Assembly: GCF_028765545.1 (NCBI RefSeq)
Contig: NZ_JARACP010000014.1
Span: 1 to 64,000, forward strand
Direction: 5' to 3'
Source of the DNA: Aliivibrio sp. S4MY1
Lineage (GTDB): Bacteria; Pseudomonadota; Gammaproteobacteria; Enterobacterales; Vibrionaceae
Length of the DNA: 64,000 bases
The notes beneath the pieces were generated by a model that was not told the DNA's origin, did no database searches, and saw only the letters and a program-made list of their open reading frames with translations. This document shows, one piece after another, positions 49,257 to 60,142 of the stretch; within the stretch, counting starts at the first letter, position 1; the number at the start of each line of letters is the position of its first letter. The position numbers and the translations under genes are program-made.

Positions 49257-51614
49257 ATGCCTTTTACTTCTCGCAGCCTACTTGTCTCATTCGCTGGATG
49301 CCTTCTTTACGGAGCTCCCGTCATCGCTGATGATGGTAACCCTGTATCTCCAGAAAATAGTGCCATCTTCCCTCTAAAAACTGACGCAGTTAACTCTTGC
49401 AAAGTGCCTGATAAAATGTCAAAAGAGGAAGAGGAACAACAACCCGTTTTAATTCAAGCAGACAGTGTTGAAGCCAGTAATAATTCTAAAGCCGTTTATA
49501 AAGGCAATGTTCATATTATTAAAGGCCGACAAGAGATTAAAGCGGATAGTATTACCCTTCATCAGCAGGAAAACATTGCAATAGCTGAAGGTAATGTTGA
49601 TTACTCAAGCATGGATATGCGCTCAACCTCAGATAAAGTAACTACGGATTTAACTACCGAAGATACCACTATGGTTAATACGGCCTACAAGATGTCTTGT
49701 CAGCCTATTCGTGGTACCGCAAGCCGTGTATTAAAAACAGGACAAGAAATCTACCAATTAGAAGATGCTTCTTTCACAACCTGTCCTGCTGATGACAATA
49801 GCTGGCGCTTTAAGGCCAGTGATATCGAATTAGACCAATCTGATGAATGGGCAACATTCTACAATGCTCGCTTTGAAGTGCTTGATGTTCCGATTTTTTA
49901 CTTACCTTATATAACTGTTCCTGTTGGCGACCAACGTAAAACAGGGGTATTAATTCCTAGTATTGGTCTTGATAGTAAAAATGGTTTTGAGCTATCCGTT
50001 CCTATTTATTGGAATATCGCACCAAATTATGATGCAACCACAACCGTTAATTACATGGAGAAGCGTGGTACCCAATTAGAAGCAGAATTCCGTTATTTGG
50101 AAACATTTGGTCAGGGTACTGTCGATCTCGAATACCTTAATGAGGATGCTAAGTTCAAAGATAAAGGTGCTCGTTGGGGGGTAAGTTGGAATCATTCAGG
50201 CATCTACCAACAGAACTGGAAGTTTGAAGTTGACTACTCCAAAGTCAGCGATATCGATTACTTCCAAGACTTAAATTCAAGCATAGGTACTCGTGATGAA
50301 GGTCAATTGAGTCAATCAGGCGAAGTCTCTTATCGTACTCAAGATTGGGATATGACCATGCGTGTGCGCGACTTCCAAGTTTTGGTTGATGAACAAACAC
50401 CATACCGACTAATGCCACAAATAGAATTTAACTATTATGCACCTCAGTTTTATAAAGAACTTGACTTCAACCTACATAGCCACGTTAGTAAATTTGCTAC
50501 TGATGACGAAACAAAACCATCAGCAACACGAGTTCACTTAGAGCCAAAATTAAGCTTACCATTAAGCTCAACTTGGTGGTCATTAACGCCTGAGGCGAGT
50601 CTACTTTATACCTATTATTCTCAAGAATTTGACCAATCAGAAACCTCACTATCAGGATTATCAGAAGAAGTCTCGCGAACTATTCCTGAGGTACGCATTA
50701 ATGGTGCCATCTATTTAGACAGCACTCATAAATTCTTAGGTGAGTACTTACAAACGTTAGAGCCTAAAATACAATATTTATACGTACCAGAAGTCGACCA
50801 AAGTGAGATCTATGGTGGTCGAGGTGAAGGCGGCTATGACAGCAGTAAACTGCAACTGGATTACTACGGATTATTTAGGGATCGTCAGTACAGTGGTGTT
50901 GATTACATTTCATCAGCGAACCAATTCAGTATTGGTGCAACCTCACGATTTTATGATGATGCTTATAAAGAACGCATGAATATCTCTTTTGGTCAGATCC
51001 TTTATATGGATGGTTCTGGTACCACTAATGAAAACGATACTAGTAACTCATCAGCTTGGGCTATGGAAAGTGACTTTAACTTCAATGACTACCTTTTCTA
51101 TCATGGCGGTATTCAGTACGATTCAAATATCAGTGAGCTTCAGGTAGCAAACAGCACATTAGAATACCGATTCGCAAAAGGTTATGTTCAGGCTAACTAT
51201 CGTTATGTAAGTAAAAACTACATCGAAAGTAATGTTCGCTTTGAAGATGATTCTATAGAGCAGATCACCCAACATGGTATCTACCAAGCTGGCTTACTGA
51301 GTGAATATAATCTTGGTCGAAATTGGGCTCTTAAAGGACAATACTTCCATGATACAAAAGAAGACCAAATGATAGAGGCCTTAGTAGGAGTAACCTATTT
51401 AAGTGATTGTTGGTCATTTGGTTTAACGTATAGTGATCAGCTAATCGCTCCTACTAATGATTCCGCATTAGCAATTGGGAGTTACGAACCTGAATATGAA
51501 AGTAACCTAATGCTATCAATTAGTATTCGAGGTTTGGGAAGTAACACTGGTATCACCTCTGGCTCAGCAACTAACGCACTGGGCTACGGTCGCCCATTTT
51601 ATTTAAACAATTAA
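49257..51614 (+). CDS. lptD: LPS-assembly protein LptD
   Basis: 785-residue outer-membrane LPS translocon barrel that works with LptE. Signal peptide of about 24 residues, an OstA/LptA-like jellyroll (about 65-180), then a large barrel. Four mature cysteines are at 48, 148, 176 and 718. The C-terminal site is a single Cys (SDCW), not the adjacent pair of E. coli, and Cys148 appears extra. Begins lptD-surA-pdxA-rsmA, and is divergent from djlA. Confidence 0.95.
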   Translation: MPFTSRSLLVSFAGCLLYGAPVIADDGNPVSPENSAIFPLKTDAVNSCKVPDKMSKEEEEQQPVLIQADSVEASNNSKAVYKGNVHIIKGRQEIKADSITLHQQENIAIAEGNVDYSSMDMRSTSDKVTTDLTTEDTTMVNTAYKMSCQPIRGTASRVLKTGQEIYQLEDASFTTCPADDNSWRFKASDIELDQSDEWATFYNARFEVLDVPIFYLPYITVPVGDQRKTGVLIPSIGLDSKNGFELSVPIYWNIAPNYDATTTVNYMEKRGTQLEAEFRYLETFGQGTVDLEYLNEDAKFKDKGARWGVSWNHSGIYQQNWKFEVDYSKVSDIDYFQDLNSSIGTRDEGQLSQSGEVSYRTQDWDMTMRVRDFQVLVDEQTPYRLMPQIEFNYYAPQFYKELDFNLHSHVSKFATDDETKPSATRVHLEPKLSLPLSSTWWSLTPEASLLYTYYSQEFDQSETSLSGLSEEVSRTIPEVRINGAIYLDSTHKFLGEYLQTLEPKIQYLYVPEVDQSEIYGGRGEGGYDSSKLQLDYYGLFRDRQYSGVDYISSANQFSIGATSRFYDDAYKERMNISFGQILYMDGSGTTNENDTSNSSAWAMESDFNFNDYLFYHGGIQYDSNISELQVANSTLEYRFAKGYVQANYRYVSKNYIESNVRFEDDSIEQITQHGIYQAGLLSEYNLGRNWALKGQYFHDTKEDQMIEALVGVTYLSDCWSFGLTYSDQLIAPTNDSALAIGSYEPEYESNLMLSISIRGLGSNTGITSGSATNALGYGRPFYLNN

Positions 51615-51684
51615 TTTATACGGATATACCTGAAGCGTCCTATGCTAATCGAACGCTTCACTCTCCTTACTCTTGGATGACACT

Positions 51685-52998
51685 ATGAAAAACTGGAAAC
51701 TCCCATTAGTTAGCACATTACTACTTATGCTAACCATGAATGTACAAGCAGCACCGGTTGAATTAGATCGTGTTGTAGCGATTGTTGATGAAGGCGTAGT
51801 ATTACAAAGCGATATTGATACCTCTCTTAAAACAGTAAAAATAAACGCGCAGGAAAAAGGACAGCCTCTACCTGAAGAGAGTGTTCTACGTGAGCAAATT
51901 CTTGAAAAGCTTATTGTTGATACGATTCAAAGCCAACAAGCTGAAAAAATGGGTATTCGTATCGACGATACTCGACTTGAAGAAGCACTGAAGAACATAG
52001 CCAAAGAAAACAACATGACATTGGCTCAACTGCAACAAAAAACCGCAGCTCAAGGGTTATCATATGCTAGCTTCCGTGAGCAAATTCGTAAAGAGATCGC
52101 AGCCAGTGAAGCTCGAAATGCTCAAGTACGCCGCCGTATTAACATCCTTCCTCAAGAAGTAGAAAGCCTTGCTTTATTACTTGCTGAAGAGACTCAGGCA
52201 ACGGTGCAATATAAAATTAGTCACATCCAATTACGAGCAGAAGATGGCGCCACTCAAGCAGATAAAGAAGCATTAGAGAAGCAAGCTGATGAGCTTACCG
52301 AACGCCTAAAACAAGGCGCTGATTTTGCGACCATGGCATATACTTACTCTAAAGGCCCTAAAGCACTTCAAGGTGGTGACTGGGGTTGGATGCGTAAAGA
52401 AGAAATGCCAACTATTTTTGCAGACCAAATTACGGGACAAGGAAAAAGCAGCATTATCGGTCCATTCCGATCTGGTGTTGGTTTCCATATCCTTAAAATT
52501 GATGATGTTAAAGGCCTTGAGACCGTCGCAGTTACTGAAGTAAATGCTCGTCATATTCTAATCAAAACCTCGGTCATCATGAGTGATGAAGGCGCTAAAC
52601 GTCAGTTAAACAATATTATTGCTGATATTAAAGCAGGCAATGATACCTTTGCTGAAATGGCAAAGCGCTATAGCCAAGACCCAGGCTCAGCAGCAAGAGA
52701 TGGCGAACTAGGTTTTCAAACACCTGATTTATATGTTCCAGAATTTAAACACCAAGTAGAGATCCTGCCTGTTGGTCAAATCAGTGAACCCTTTAAAACG
52801 GTTCATGGCTGGCATATTGTTGAAGTATTAGAGCGTCGTCAAGTTGATAGAACTGATGCCGCAATGAAAAACAAAGCATACCGTATTTTAATGAATCGTA
52901 AATTTAACGAAGAAGCTGGTGCTTGGTTACAAGAAATCCGTGCTAGTGCTTATGTGGAAATACTAAAAGATGATAATGGTGAAGAAGATAATGAGTAA
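51685..52998 (+). CDS. surA: Periplasmic chaperone and peptidyl-prolyl isomerase SurA
   Basis: 437 residues from the ATG at 51685; the TTG twelve bases upstream overlaps the GGA site. Signal peptide about 22 residues (VQA-AP), N-terminal chaperone domain, two parvulin domains ([11 protein letters not shown]... and [11 protein letters not shown]...), and a C-terminal helix. Chaperones outer-membrane proteins such as LptD, encoded just upstream. Overlaps pdxA by eight bases. Confidence 0.95.
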   Translation: MKNWKLPLVSTLLLMLTMNVQAAPVELDRVVAIVDEGVVLQSDIDTSLKTVKINAQEKGQPLPEESVLREQILEKLIVDTIQSQQAEKMGIRIDDTRLEEALKNIAKENNMTLAQLQQKTAAQGLSYASFREQIRKEIAASEARNAQVRRRINILPQEVESLALLLAEETQATVQYKISHIQLRAEDGATQADKEALEKQADELTERLKQGADFATMAYTYSKGPKALQGGDWGWMRKEEMPTIFADQITGQGKSSIIGPFRSGVGFHILKIDDVKGLETVAVTEVNARHILIKTSVIMSDEGAKRQLNNIIADIKAGNDTFAEMAKRYSQDPGSAARDGELGFQTPDLYVPEFKHQVEILPVGQISEPFKTVHGWHIVEVLERRQVDRTDAAMKNKAYRILMNRKFNEEAGAWLQEIRASAYVEILKDDNGEEDNE

Positions 52999-53980
52999 AA
53001 TTAAACGAATTGCCATTACTCCTGGAGAACCATCAGGTATTGGACCAGATCTTATTCTTACTATTGCACAACAAAATTGGCCGCATCAATTAGTTGTCTG
53101 CGGCAATAAGAATGCGTTAGAGCAGAGAGCTAAATTACTAAATATTGATATCTCAATTGAAGAGTATAATGTGCAATCTCCAGCCAAAGCTCACCAAGCT
53201 GGCACTTTAATTGTCGATGATATCGCTTTAGGTGAAGAGGTCATTGCTGGAGAGCTTAATGAAGCCAATGGACATTATGTTCTTGAAACATTACGCCGAG
53301 CAGCGCAAGGTAATATGGATGGCGAATTCGATGCTGTCGTTACTGGCCCTGTACATAAAGGCGTCATTAATCGTGCCGGAGTTGCATTCAGTGGCCATAC
53401 CGAATTTTTTGCAGAGCAATCAAACACTCAGCAAGTTGTGATGATGCTTGCTACTGAAGGCTTGCGTGTGGCGTTAGTAACGACTCACATACCACTCGCT
53501 TATGTATCAAAAGCCATTACTGCTGATCGCTTAAAACAAGTGACTCGAATTCTACATCAAGACTTAATCACTAAGTTTGGAATTGCGAAACCATCAATTT
53601 TTGTGTGCGGATTAAATCCTCATGCAGGTGAAGATGGCTGTCTTGGTCGTGAAGAAATTGATATCATAACACCAGCATTAGATGAATTACGTGAAGAAGA
53701 AGGAATGAATCTTATTGGTCCATTACCTGCCGATACGCTATTTCAAGATAAATACTTACAAGAAGCGGATGCGGTACTAGCGATGTATCACGATCAAGGG
53801 CTTCCTGTGTTAAAATTTAAAGGCTTTGGAAAATCAGTAAACATTACACTAGGTTTACCGTTTATCCGAACCTCAGTAGACCATGGTACTGCATTGGAAT
53901 TGGCGGGTACTGGAAAAGCAGATGCAGGAAGCTTTATTACCGCACTAACCCATGCAATTGAACTGGTAGAGAAAAAATGA
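52991..53980 (+). CDS. pdxA: 4-hydroxythreonine-4-phosphate dehydrogenase PdxA
   Basis: 329 residues, as in E. coli. NAD-dependent step of vitamin B6 (pyridoxal phosphate) synthesis. Motifs: [13 protein letters not shown] at the N-terminus, [11 protein letters not shown] and the metal/phosphate part [16 protein letters not shown]. The ATG at 52991 lies inside the surA end (ATGAGTAA); its own stop overlaps the rsmA start (ATGA). Confidence 0.95.
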   Translation: MSKIKRIAITPGEPSGIGPDLILTIAQQNWPHQLVVCGNKNALEQRAKLLNIDISIEEYNVQSPAKAHQAGTLIVDDIALGEEVIAGELNEANGHYVLETLRRAAQGNMDGEFDAVVTGPVHKGVINRAGVAFSGHTEFFAEQSNTQQVVMMLATEGLRVALVTTHIPLAYVSKAITADRLKQVTRILHQDLITKFGIAKPSIFVCGLNPHAGEDGCLGREEIDIITPALDELREEEGMNLIGPLPADTLFQDKYLQEADAVLAMYHDQGLPVLKFKGFGKSVNITLGLPFIRTSVDHGTALELAGTGKADAGSFITALTHAIELVEKK

Positions 53981-54810
53981 GTACTAGAAATGATGTCCAT
54001 TTAGGCCATAAAGCAAGAAAACGCTTTGGTCAAAACTTCTTAAATGACCCTTATGTGATCGATGGAATCGTATCTGCAATCAACCCTCTACCAGGCCAAA
54101 ACCTTGTAGAAATTGGTCCAGGTCTTGGCGCTATCACTGAGCCAGTTGGCCGTGAAGTTGATAAATTTACTGTTATCGAACTTGACCGTGACTTAGCAGA
54201 ACGTCTTCGTAACCACCCCGAATTAGGCAGTAAACTGACGATTCATGAAGGCGATGCTATGCGTTTCGACTTTACTCAGTTAATTCAAGAAAATAATAAG
54301 CTACGTATTTTTGGTAACTTGCCATACAACATCTCAACACCACTAATGTTCCACCTATTTGAATTCCATAAAGACGTATTAGATATGCACTTTATGCTAC
54401 AAAAAGAAGTGGTGAACCGTTTAGCTGCGGGCCCTGGTACAAAAGCATATGGTCGCTTAACCGTTATGGCTCAATACTTCTGTAAAGTAATGCCTGTATT
54501 AGAAGTGCCACCAACAGCGTTTGTTCCGCCACCGAAGGTAGATTCAGCGGTTGTTCGCTTAGTACCTTATGAAGTATTACCGTACCCTGCGAAGAACTTA
54601 AAGTGGCTTGACCGTGTGTGTCGTGAAGGCTTTAACCAACGTCGTAAGACTGTTCGTAACTGTTATAAAGCATTACTGACTAAAGAGCAGCTAGAAGAAT
54701 TAGGCATTAATCCTACTATGCGCCCTGAAAACCTTACATTAGAGCAGTTTGTTAATATGGCAAACTGGTTAAATGACAATTATCAGGCTGAAACAGAAGC
54801 GTCTAAATAA
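53977..54810 (+). CDS. rsmA: 16S rRNA dimethyladenosine transferase RsmA (KsgA)
   Basis: 277-residue SAM-dependent enzyme that dimethylates A1518/A1519 of 16S rRNA in late 30S assembly. N-terminal [12 protein letters not shown] motif [14 protein letters not shown] and catalytic NLPYNIS. Its ATG overlaps the pdxA stop. In E. coli apaG follows; here a terminator does, and no apaG frame is present. Confidence 0.96.
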   Translation: MSTRNDVHLGHKARKRFGQNFLNDPYVIDGIVSAINPLPGQNLVEIGPGLGAITEPVGREVDKFTVIELDRDLAERLRNHPELGSKLTIHEGDAMRFDFTQLIQENNKLRIFGNLPYNISTPLMFHLFEFHKDVLDMHFMLQKEVVNRLAAGPGTKAYGRLTVMAQYFCKVMPVLEVPPTAFVPPPKVDSAVVRLVPYEVLPYPAKNLKWLDRVCREGFNQRRKTVRNCYKALLTKEQLEELGINPTMRPENLTLEQFVNMANWLNDNYQAETEASK

Positions 54811-54841
54811 CTGTTTTTGTATTCATAAATTATACATATTA

Positions 54842-54868
54842 AAAGGTGACTTTATTGTCACCTTTTTT
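54842..54868 (+). terminator. rsmA terminator
   Basis: Perfect 9-bp stem (54842-54850 with 54857-54865), 6-nt loop and T-run. It separates rsmA from apaH, which must therefore have its own promoter or depend on readthrough. Confidence 0.9.
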
Positions 54869-54918
54869 CTATCTAATACTTATTGGCACAAGCTTTATAC
54901 TAATTTAAGGAAAGGGAT

Positions 54919-55734
54919 ATGGCGACCTACTTTGTTGGAGATATTCAAGGTTGTTTAGATGAGCTACAGCTCTTATTAGAGCAGGCCAATTTTAATAAAG
55001 AAACTGACAAACTCTGGCTAACAGGAGATTTAGTTGCTCGCGGGCCAAAATCATTAGAAACCTTACGCTTTATAAAATCATTAGAATCGGCAGCCGTGAC
55101 TATTTTAGGTAATCACGATTTGCATTTACTGGCGGTATCTCAAGGTATTTCTCGCGTTAAAGAAAAAGACAAAACAGCATCTATCTTTACGGCACCTGAT
55201 AGTAAGGAGTTACTAACTTGGTTACGTCATCAACCATTATTAGCCATTAACTCTGAACATAACATCGTAATGAGTCACGCAGGGATCTCCCCTCAATGGG
55301 ATATTAATACTGCCATTGAATGCGCGCATGAAGTTGAAGCGGTTTTACAATCGGACAAATGGATTTGGTTATTAGAGAATATGTATGATAACCAGCCTGA
55401 TGTATGGCGAGAAGATCTTATCGGTATTGAGCGCTACCGTTATATTATCAACGCTTTTACACGCATGCGTTTCTGTTATTTTGATGGTCGCTTAGATATG
55501 GAATGTAAGCTGCCACCTCAAGAGATTAATAATGATGAACTCTTTCCTTGGTTTGAGCTAGAAAATCGCCTTCCTCTTTCGCATAAAGTTATTTTTGGTC
55601 ACTGGGCGGCATTGATGGGACATGATGGAAATAACGTAATAGCGCTCGATACAGGCTGTGTATGGGGGGAATATATGACGATGTATCGTGTTGATGATGG
55701 CAAGTATTTTACGCAGAAAGCAATAAAACAGTAA
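54919..55734 (+). CDS. apaH: Bis(5'-nucleosyl)-tetraphosphatase (symmetrical) ApaH
   Basis: 271-residue metallophosphoesterase that hydrolyses Ap4A (and Np4A caps on RNA) to two ADP. Motifs GDIQGC (7-12), TGDLVARGPKS and GNHD. AAGGAAAGG precedes the ATG. A -10-like TATACT lies at 54896-54901 but no clear -35 fits it. Confidence 0.94.
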   Translation: MATYFVGDIQGCLDELQLLLEQANFNKETDKLWLTGDLVARGPKSLETLRFIKSLESAAVTILGNHDLHLLAVSQGISRVKEKDKTASIFTAPDSKELLTWLRHQPLLAINSEHNIVMSHAGISPQWDINTAIECAHEVEAVLQSDKWIWLLENMYDNQPDVWREDLIGIERYRYIINAFTRMRFCYFDGRLDMECKLPPQEINNDELFPWFELENRLPLSHKVIFGHWAALMGHDGNNVIALDTGCVWGEYMTMYRVDDGKYFTQKAIKQ

Positions 55735-55920
55735 CGAGGAAGAGCAGAGACTAGGAACTATACGCTTCGCTGACTAGAGACTATAAAAGCAAAGAATTCA
55801 GATCGGTCGTAAACTCCCTAGCAGAGTTCAGAGTTAAACGCTGAAATATCAACGACTACTTCTGAATTCTGCTCTTATAGAAGCGAAGCAGTCTAGTTTC
55901 TAGTTAGCGAAGCGTATAGC
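55735..55920. repeat. Imperfect palindromic repeat element between apaH and folA
   Basis: Inverted repeat of about 185 bp filling the gap between two convergent genes. Left arm CTATACGCTTCGCT (55758-55771) pairs exactly with 55906-55919. AGAATTCAGA (55793-55802) pairs with 55861-55870. The right arm carries about 14 extra bases. The core word GACTAGAGACTA (55772-55783) is kin to the cheX heptamer. No ORF. Looks like a MITE/REP-type element and could also end both transcripts. Confidence 0.72.
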
Positions 55921-55923
55921 CTC

Positions 55924-56403
55924 TTATCTTTCAAGAACCACAAATTCCATATCGTACTGATTTTTTTCATCTTTCGAATACGTTTCAGAGTGAGTCCGAT
56001 TCCAGCCTTCACCCCAATCTGGGAACTGCGTATCGCCATCAATATCAGCATCGATAAACGTCAGATACAACTTATCCGCATCAGCAAGACACGCTTGGTA
56101 AATTGACCCACCACCAATAATCATAAGCTCTTCAATATCACCTGCAACTTGCTTTGCTTCTTCAATTGAAGTTACGCAAGTCACACCATCGATTTGCAAA
56201 TTAGTATCACGACTTAATACAATGTTCAAACGTCCCGGTAAAGGACGACCAATCGATTCATAGGTTTTACGCCCCATCACAATTGGCTTGCCCATAGTGC
56301 ACTGCTTAAACCAAGCGAAATCAGCAGGTAAGTGCCATGGCATTTGATTATCAATACCAATAATACGGTTCTTTGCCATTGCGGCTATCATGCTAATTTT
56401 CAC
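55924..56403 (-). CDS. folA: Dihydrofolate reductase
   Basis: 159-residue chromosomal DHFR, reducing dihydrofolate with NADPH. Landmarks: IAAMAKNRIIGIDNQMPWHLPAD with the catalytic acid Asp28, GRKTYESIG, LPGRLNIVLSR and MIIGGGSIY. Same length as E. coli FolA. Convergent with apaH across the palindromic element; its stop is 3 bp from it. Confidence 0.97.
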   Translation of the reverse strand: MKISMIAAMAKNRIIGIDNQMPWHLPADFAWFKQCTMGKPIVMGRKTYESIGRPLPGRLNIVLSRDTNLQIDGVTCVTSIEEAKQVAGDIEELMIIGGGSIYQACLADADKLYLTFIDADIDGDTQFPDWGEGWNRTHSETYSKDEKNQYDMEFVVLER

Positions 56404-56425
56404 AGCTATTCCTTAATCACTATAC

Positions 56426-56914
56426 TTAAACAATCGACTTTCTACGGTAAAACAGTAGCCCAGGCATAGCAAGACCAATCGCAAGTGCCGCTATGGTAAA
56501 TAGGGTCTTAATTAGATTATCAATCATCATGGCCCATAACTCTGGAGAATAACCAAGATGATTAATTTCGACCACGGCGATCATTGCCTTAAATGCAAAG
56601 ACTCCCGGAACCATTGGGATCAAAGCGGCAACCGTAAATACTTTAGGGTGTGCGAGAAATCGATGCGACCAATGTACGCCTATCATTCCAACCGTGGTTG
56701 CGGCACATAGTGTTGCCCACTCTAAAGGCGCACCATAATGCATTAATAAAAATCGTGTTCCATGGCCAATTGCTCCACCAATGGCACAATATTTCAAAGC
56801 CTTAGCCGGTACATTAAATACCAAGGCAAAACCAACGGCAGGGATCATGGCAAAAAACATATCATTTAATAAAGCGAGGAATAAATCAAAATTCGAATTA
56901 ATTAAAACATTCAT
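56426..56914 (-). CDS. yjjB: Threonine/serine exporter family protein, small subunit (YjjB-like)
   Basis: 162 residues, four to five membrane helices, ThrE_2/DUF3815 type. With YjjP it forms a split ThrE-like exporter; E. coli YjjPB is linked to succinate export and other ThrE proteins to threonine/serine. The ATG shares a base with the yjjP stop (TAATG). Confidence 0.8.
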   Translation of the reverse strand: MNVLINSNFDLFLALLNDMFFAMIPAVGFALVFNVPAKALKYCAIGGAIGHGTRFLLMHYGAPLEWATLCAATTVGMIGVHWSHRFLAHPKVFTVAALIPMVPGVFAFKAMIAVVEINHLGYSPELWAMMIDNLIKTLFTIAALAIGLAMPGLLFYRRKSIV

Positions 56915-57681
56915 TAGTTAATCCATCCCCAGACACCAACCAAGTTCATCGCACCCACAATCCCAATGCTGGTTGCTAGGGTAAGTAAGGTCGCAAATGT
57001 CCATCGAGCAATTCCCATATTAACGTACCCTTTCACCATATCGGCAACGGCATTTATTAAAGGGAAACCGGGAACAAGCATCAAAACAGAAGAAGCCATT
57101 GCAAGAAAAGGAATATTACCAATGTGATAAATAACAGCTTGAGAGGAGATAAGAGTGGTCACAAAGGCAGTGATACCAAAGTTAAGCAGAGGATTAAATT
57201 GTCGATGTCCTATTTCTTGACGAACAATCATGCCTAATGAAGAAGCTAAAAATGTCATCATAAATACAGGCCAATCACCTCCTGCTAAACGACTGAAACT
57301 GGCACATGATAAACCAATCATCACAACCACAAGCCAGCGGTTATATCTTTCAGGGCTAATATTATCTAACTTAGCGGTTGCTTCATGTCGATCCAACAAT
57401 CCCTTCTCCGACATAATGCAGATCCGTTGGATCTCAGTAATTGCCCTCATATTAATACCACGATCGGGGGCTCTTCGAGCCGTTGTCATGCAATGCTCAT
57501 TAATGATAGTAGTAATCACTAATGAGCTTGCTGACAATGATATTTCGACGTCATCAGCCCCAACGGCAATGCCTAAGCGACGGCTGACATCAGAAACCAA
57601 ACTACTTTCAGCACCATGCTGTAATAACATTTGCCCTGCTTTGGCTACTAAGCGGGATATCTCTCTTTGCTTCTCGTCCAT
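56914..57681 (-). CDS. yjjP: Threonine/serine exporter family protein, large subunit (YjjP-like)
   Basis: 255 residues from the ATG at 57681; a TTG at 57693 would add four residues. Cytoplasmic N-terminal domain of about 110 residues (GAESSLVSDVSRRLGIAVGADDVEIS), then five membrane helices: the DUF1212/ThrE large part. Coupled to yjjB downstream. Substrate not readable from sequence. A terminator separates it from obgE. Confidence 0.82.
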   Translation of the reverse strand: MDEKQREISRLVAKAGQMLLQHGAESSLVSDVSRRLGIAVGADDVEISLSASSLVITTIINEHCMTTARRAPDRGINMRAITEIQRICIMSEKGLLDRHEATAKLDNISPERYNRWLVVVMIGLSCASFSRLAGGDWPVFMMTFLASSLGMIVRQEIGHRQFNPLLNFGITAFVTTLISSQAVIYHIGNIPFLAMASSVLMLVPGFPLINAVADMVKGYVNMGIARWTFATLLTLATSIGIVGAMNLVGVWGWIN

Positions 57682-57754
57682 GTTTATTCGCAATGATTTA
57701 TTAAATTAAAATCCATTCTAATCATTTCGATATAATGTTTACTGATTTAAATAC

Positions 57755-57783
57755 AAAAAAACCGCAACAAGTGCGGTTTTTTA
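57755..57783. terminator. obgE terminator
   Basis: 12-bp stem (57755-57766 with 57772-57783), 5-nt loop. On the minus strand a run of Ts follows. It ends the obgE transcript before yjjP. Confidence 0.88.
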
Positions 57784-57811
57784 TTATTATCTGTAATAGA
57801 AGCAGATTGAA

Positions 57812-59032
<1,221 letters not shown>

Positions 59033-59140
59033 TTACATAAAAAGGCATTCGAATATCAAGTACGGCTGATTTACTGTAGACCAGTGAATAAGGTCTCAAT
59101 CGTTGATCGTCAATGATCTTTACGCTACGTATATATTAAT

Positions 59141-59223
59141 ATAGTCACTAGTTAAGTACTCTACCATTGATATCTATAAAGATGGATATAATTATAGATG
59201 AAGAGGGCTTAACTGGTGACTAT
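59141..59223. repeat. 83-bp palindrome between rpmA and obgE
   Basis: Arms 59141-59156 and 59208-59223 match at 15 of 16 positions. A second, perfect 8-bp pair (59172-59179 with 59192-59199) sits inside, so the whole can fold as one long hairpin. It lies upstream of obgE, downstream of the rpmA terminator. The rest of the 295-bp gap (58985-59279) must hold the obgE promoter. No ORF. Confidence 0.72.
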
Positions 59224-59231
59224 CCATAAAT

Positions 59232-59259
59232 AAAAAGCCCCGCCAATTGGCAGGGCTTT
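59232..59259 (-). terminator. rpmA terminator
   Basis: Stem with one mismatch (59234-59244 with 59249-59259), 4-nt loop; on the minus strand five Ts follow. It ends rplU-rpmA, so obgE is at least partly separate. Confidence 0.85.
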
Positions 59260-59279
59260 AGAATTAACTTATAAAGTTA

Positions 59280-59537
59280 TTATTCAGCTTCGATAGAAAC
59301 GAATTTACGGTTTTTAGGACCTTTAACTTCAAATTTCACTTTACCTTCAGATAGAGCGAAAAGAGTGTGGTCTTTACCGATGCCTACGTTAGTACCAGCG
59401 TGGAATTTAGTACCACGTTGACGTACGATGATGTTACCTGCAAGAACAGATTCGCCACCGAAACGCTTAACACCAAGACGTTTACTTTCTGAATCGCGGC
59501 CGTTACGAGTAGAACCGCCAGCTTTTTTATGTGCCAT
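59280..59537 (-). CDS. rpmA: 50S ribosomal protein L27
   Basis: 85 residues, same as E. coli. Starts [22 protein letters not shown], the basic N-terminus that reaches toward the peptidyl transferase centre. No N-terminal extension, so no proteolytic processing as in Firmicutes. Follows rplU. Confidence 0.98.
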   Translation of the reverse strand: MAHKKAGGSTRNGRDSESKRLGVKRFGGESVLAGNIIVRQRGTKFHAGTNVGIGKDHTLFALSEGKVKFEVKGPKNRKFVSIEAE

Positions 59538-59554
59538 TTGTTATTCTCCTTAAA

Positions 59555-59866
59555 TTAAGCGCTGATGCCAGTGATTCTGACTTCAGTGAACCATTGACGA
59601 TGGCCCTGCTGCTTACGAGAATGCTTACGACGACGGAACTTAACGATTTTAATTTTATCGCCACGACCGTGCTGAACTACTTCCGCAGTTACTTTACCGC
59701 CAGCTACTAGAGGTGCACCAACAGTGATTTCTTCACCATTAGCAATCATAAGAACGTTGTCGAAATCAACTGTTGCGCCAGTCTCAACGTCTAATTTTTC
59801 CAAGCGAAGAGTTTGACCTTCACTTACACGGTGTTGTTTACCACCAGATTGGAAAACAGCGTACAT
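59555..59866 (-). CDS. rplU: 50S ribosomal protein L21
   Basis: 103 residues, binds 23S rRNA and helps assembly. Starts [14 protein letters not shown] and includes a lysine/arginine-rich [15 protein letters not shown] segment. First gene of the rplU-rpmA operon, 17 bp from rpmA. Divergent from ispB, as in E. coli. Confidence 0.98.
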   Translation of the reverse strand: MYAVFQSGGKQHRVSEGQTLRLEKLDVETGATVDFDNVLMIANGEEITVGAPLVAGGKVTAEVVQHGRGDKIKIVKFRRRKHSRKQQGHRQWFTEVRITGISA

Positions 59867-59953
59867 ATTTTACTCCGCTACTTTCGCACTACCATTTATT
59901 TTGTTTACTCAACAATTTTGGTGTGCGTTAAACTTGTCATCAATAGGGCGTGG

Positions 59954-59982
59954 ATTCTACGCGAATGATTTCAATCTGACAA
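59954..59982 (-). promoter_or_regulatory. rplU-rpmA promoter
   Basis: On the minus strand TTGTCA (59982-59977), 17-bp spacer, TAGAAT (59959-59954), followed by a GC-containing discriminator. It lies 88 bp upstream of rplU and gives a leader of about 80 nt. Clear sigma-70 match. Confidence 0.85.
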
Positions 59983-60142
59983 CCCAAAAATGAAGAAAAA
60001 TGATGAAAAGATCGCCGACGTGCTCATTAAGCTATAAGGAGATAATTTTCGACTGTATTGCTAACCCCATTTTAGTGTATTATTTAGTTAATCACTTATT
60101 ATAATGAAGCCTGATTTAGGCCCTAACCTTGCTGGAAGAATA

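Noticed and set aside
54773-54958. Possible apaG remnant between rsmA and apaH
   Set aside because: The frame spans a terminator and both gene ends and shows no ApaG motif.
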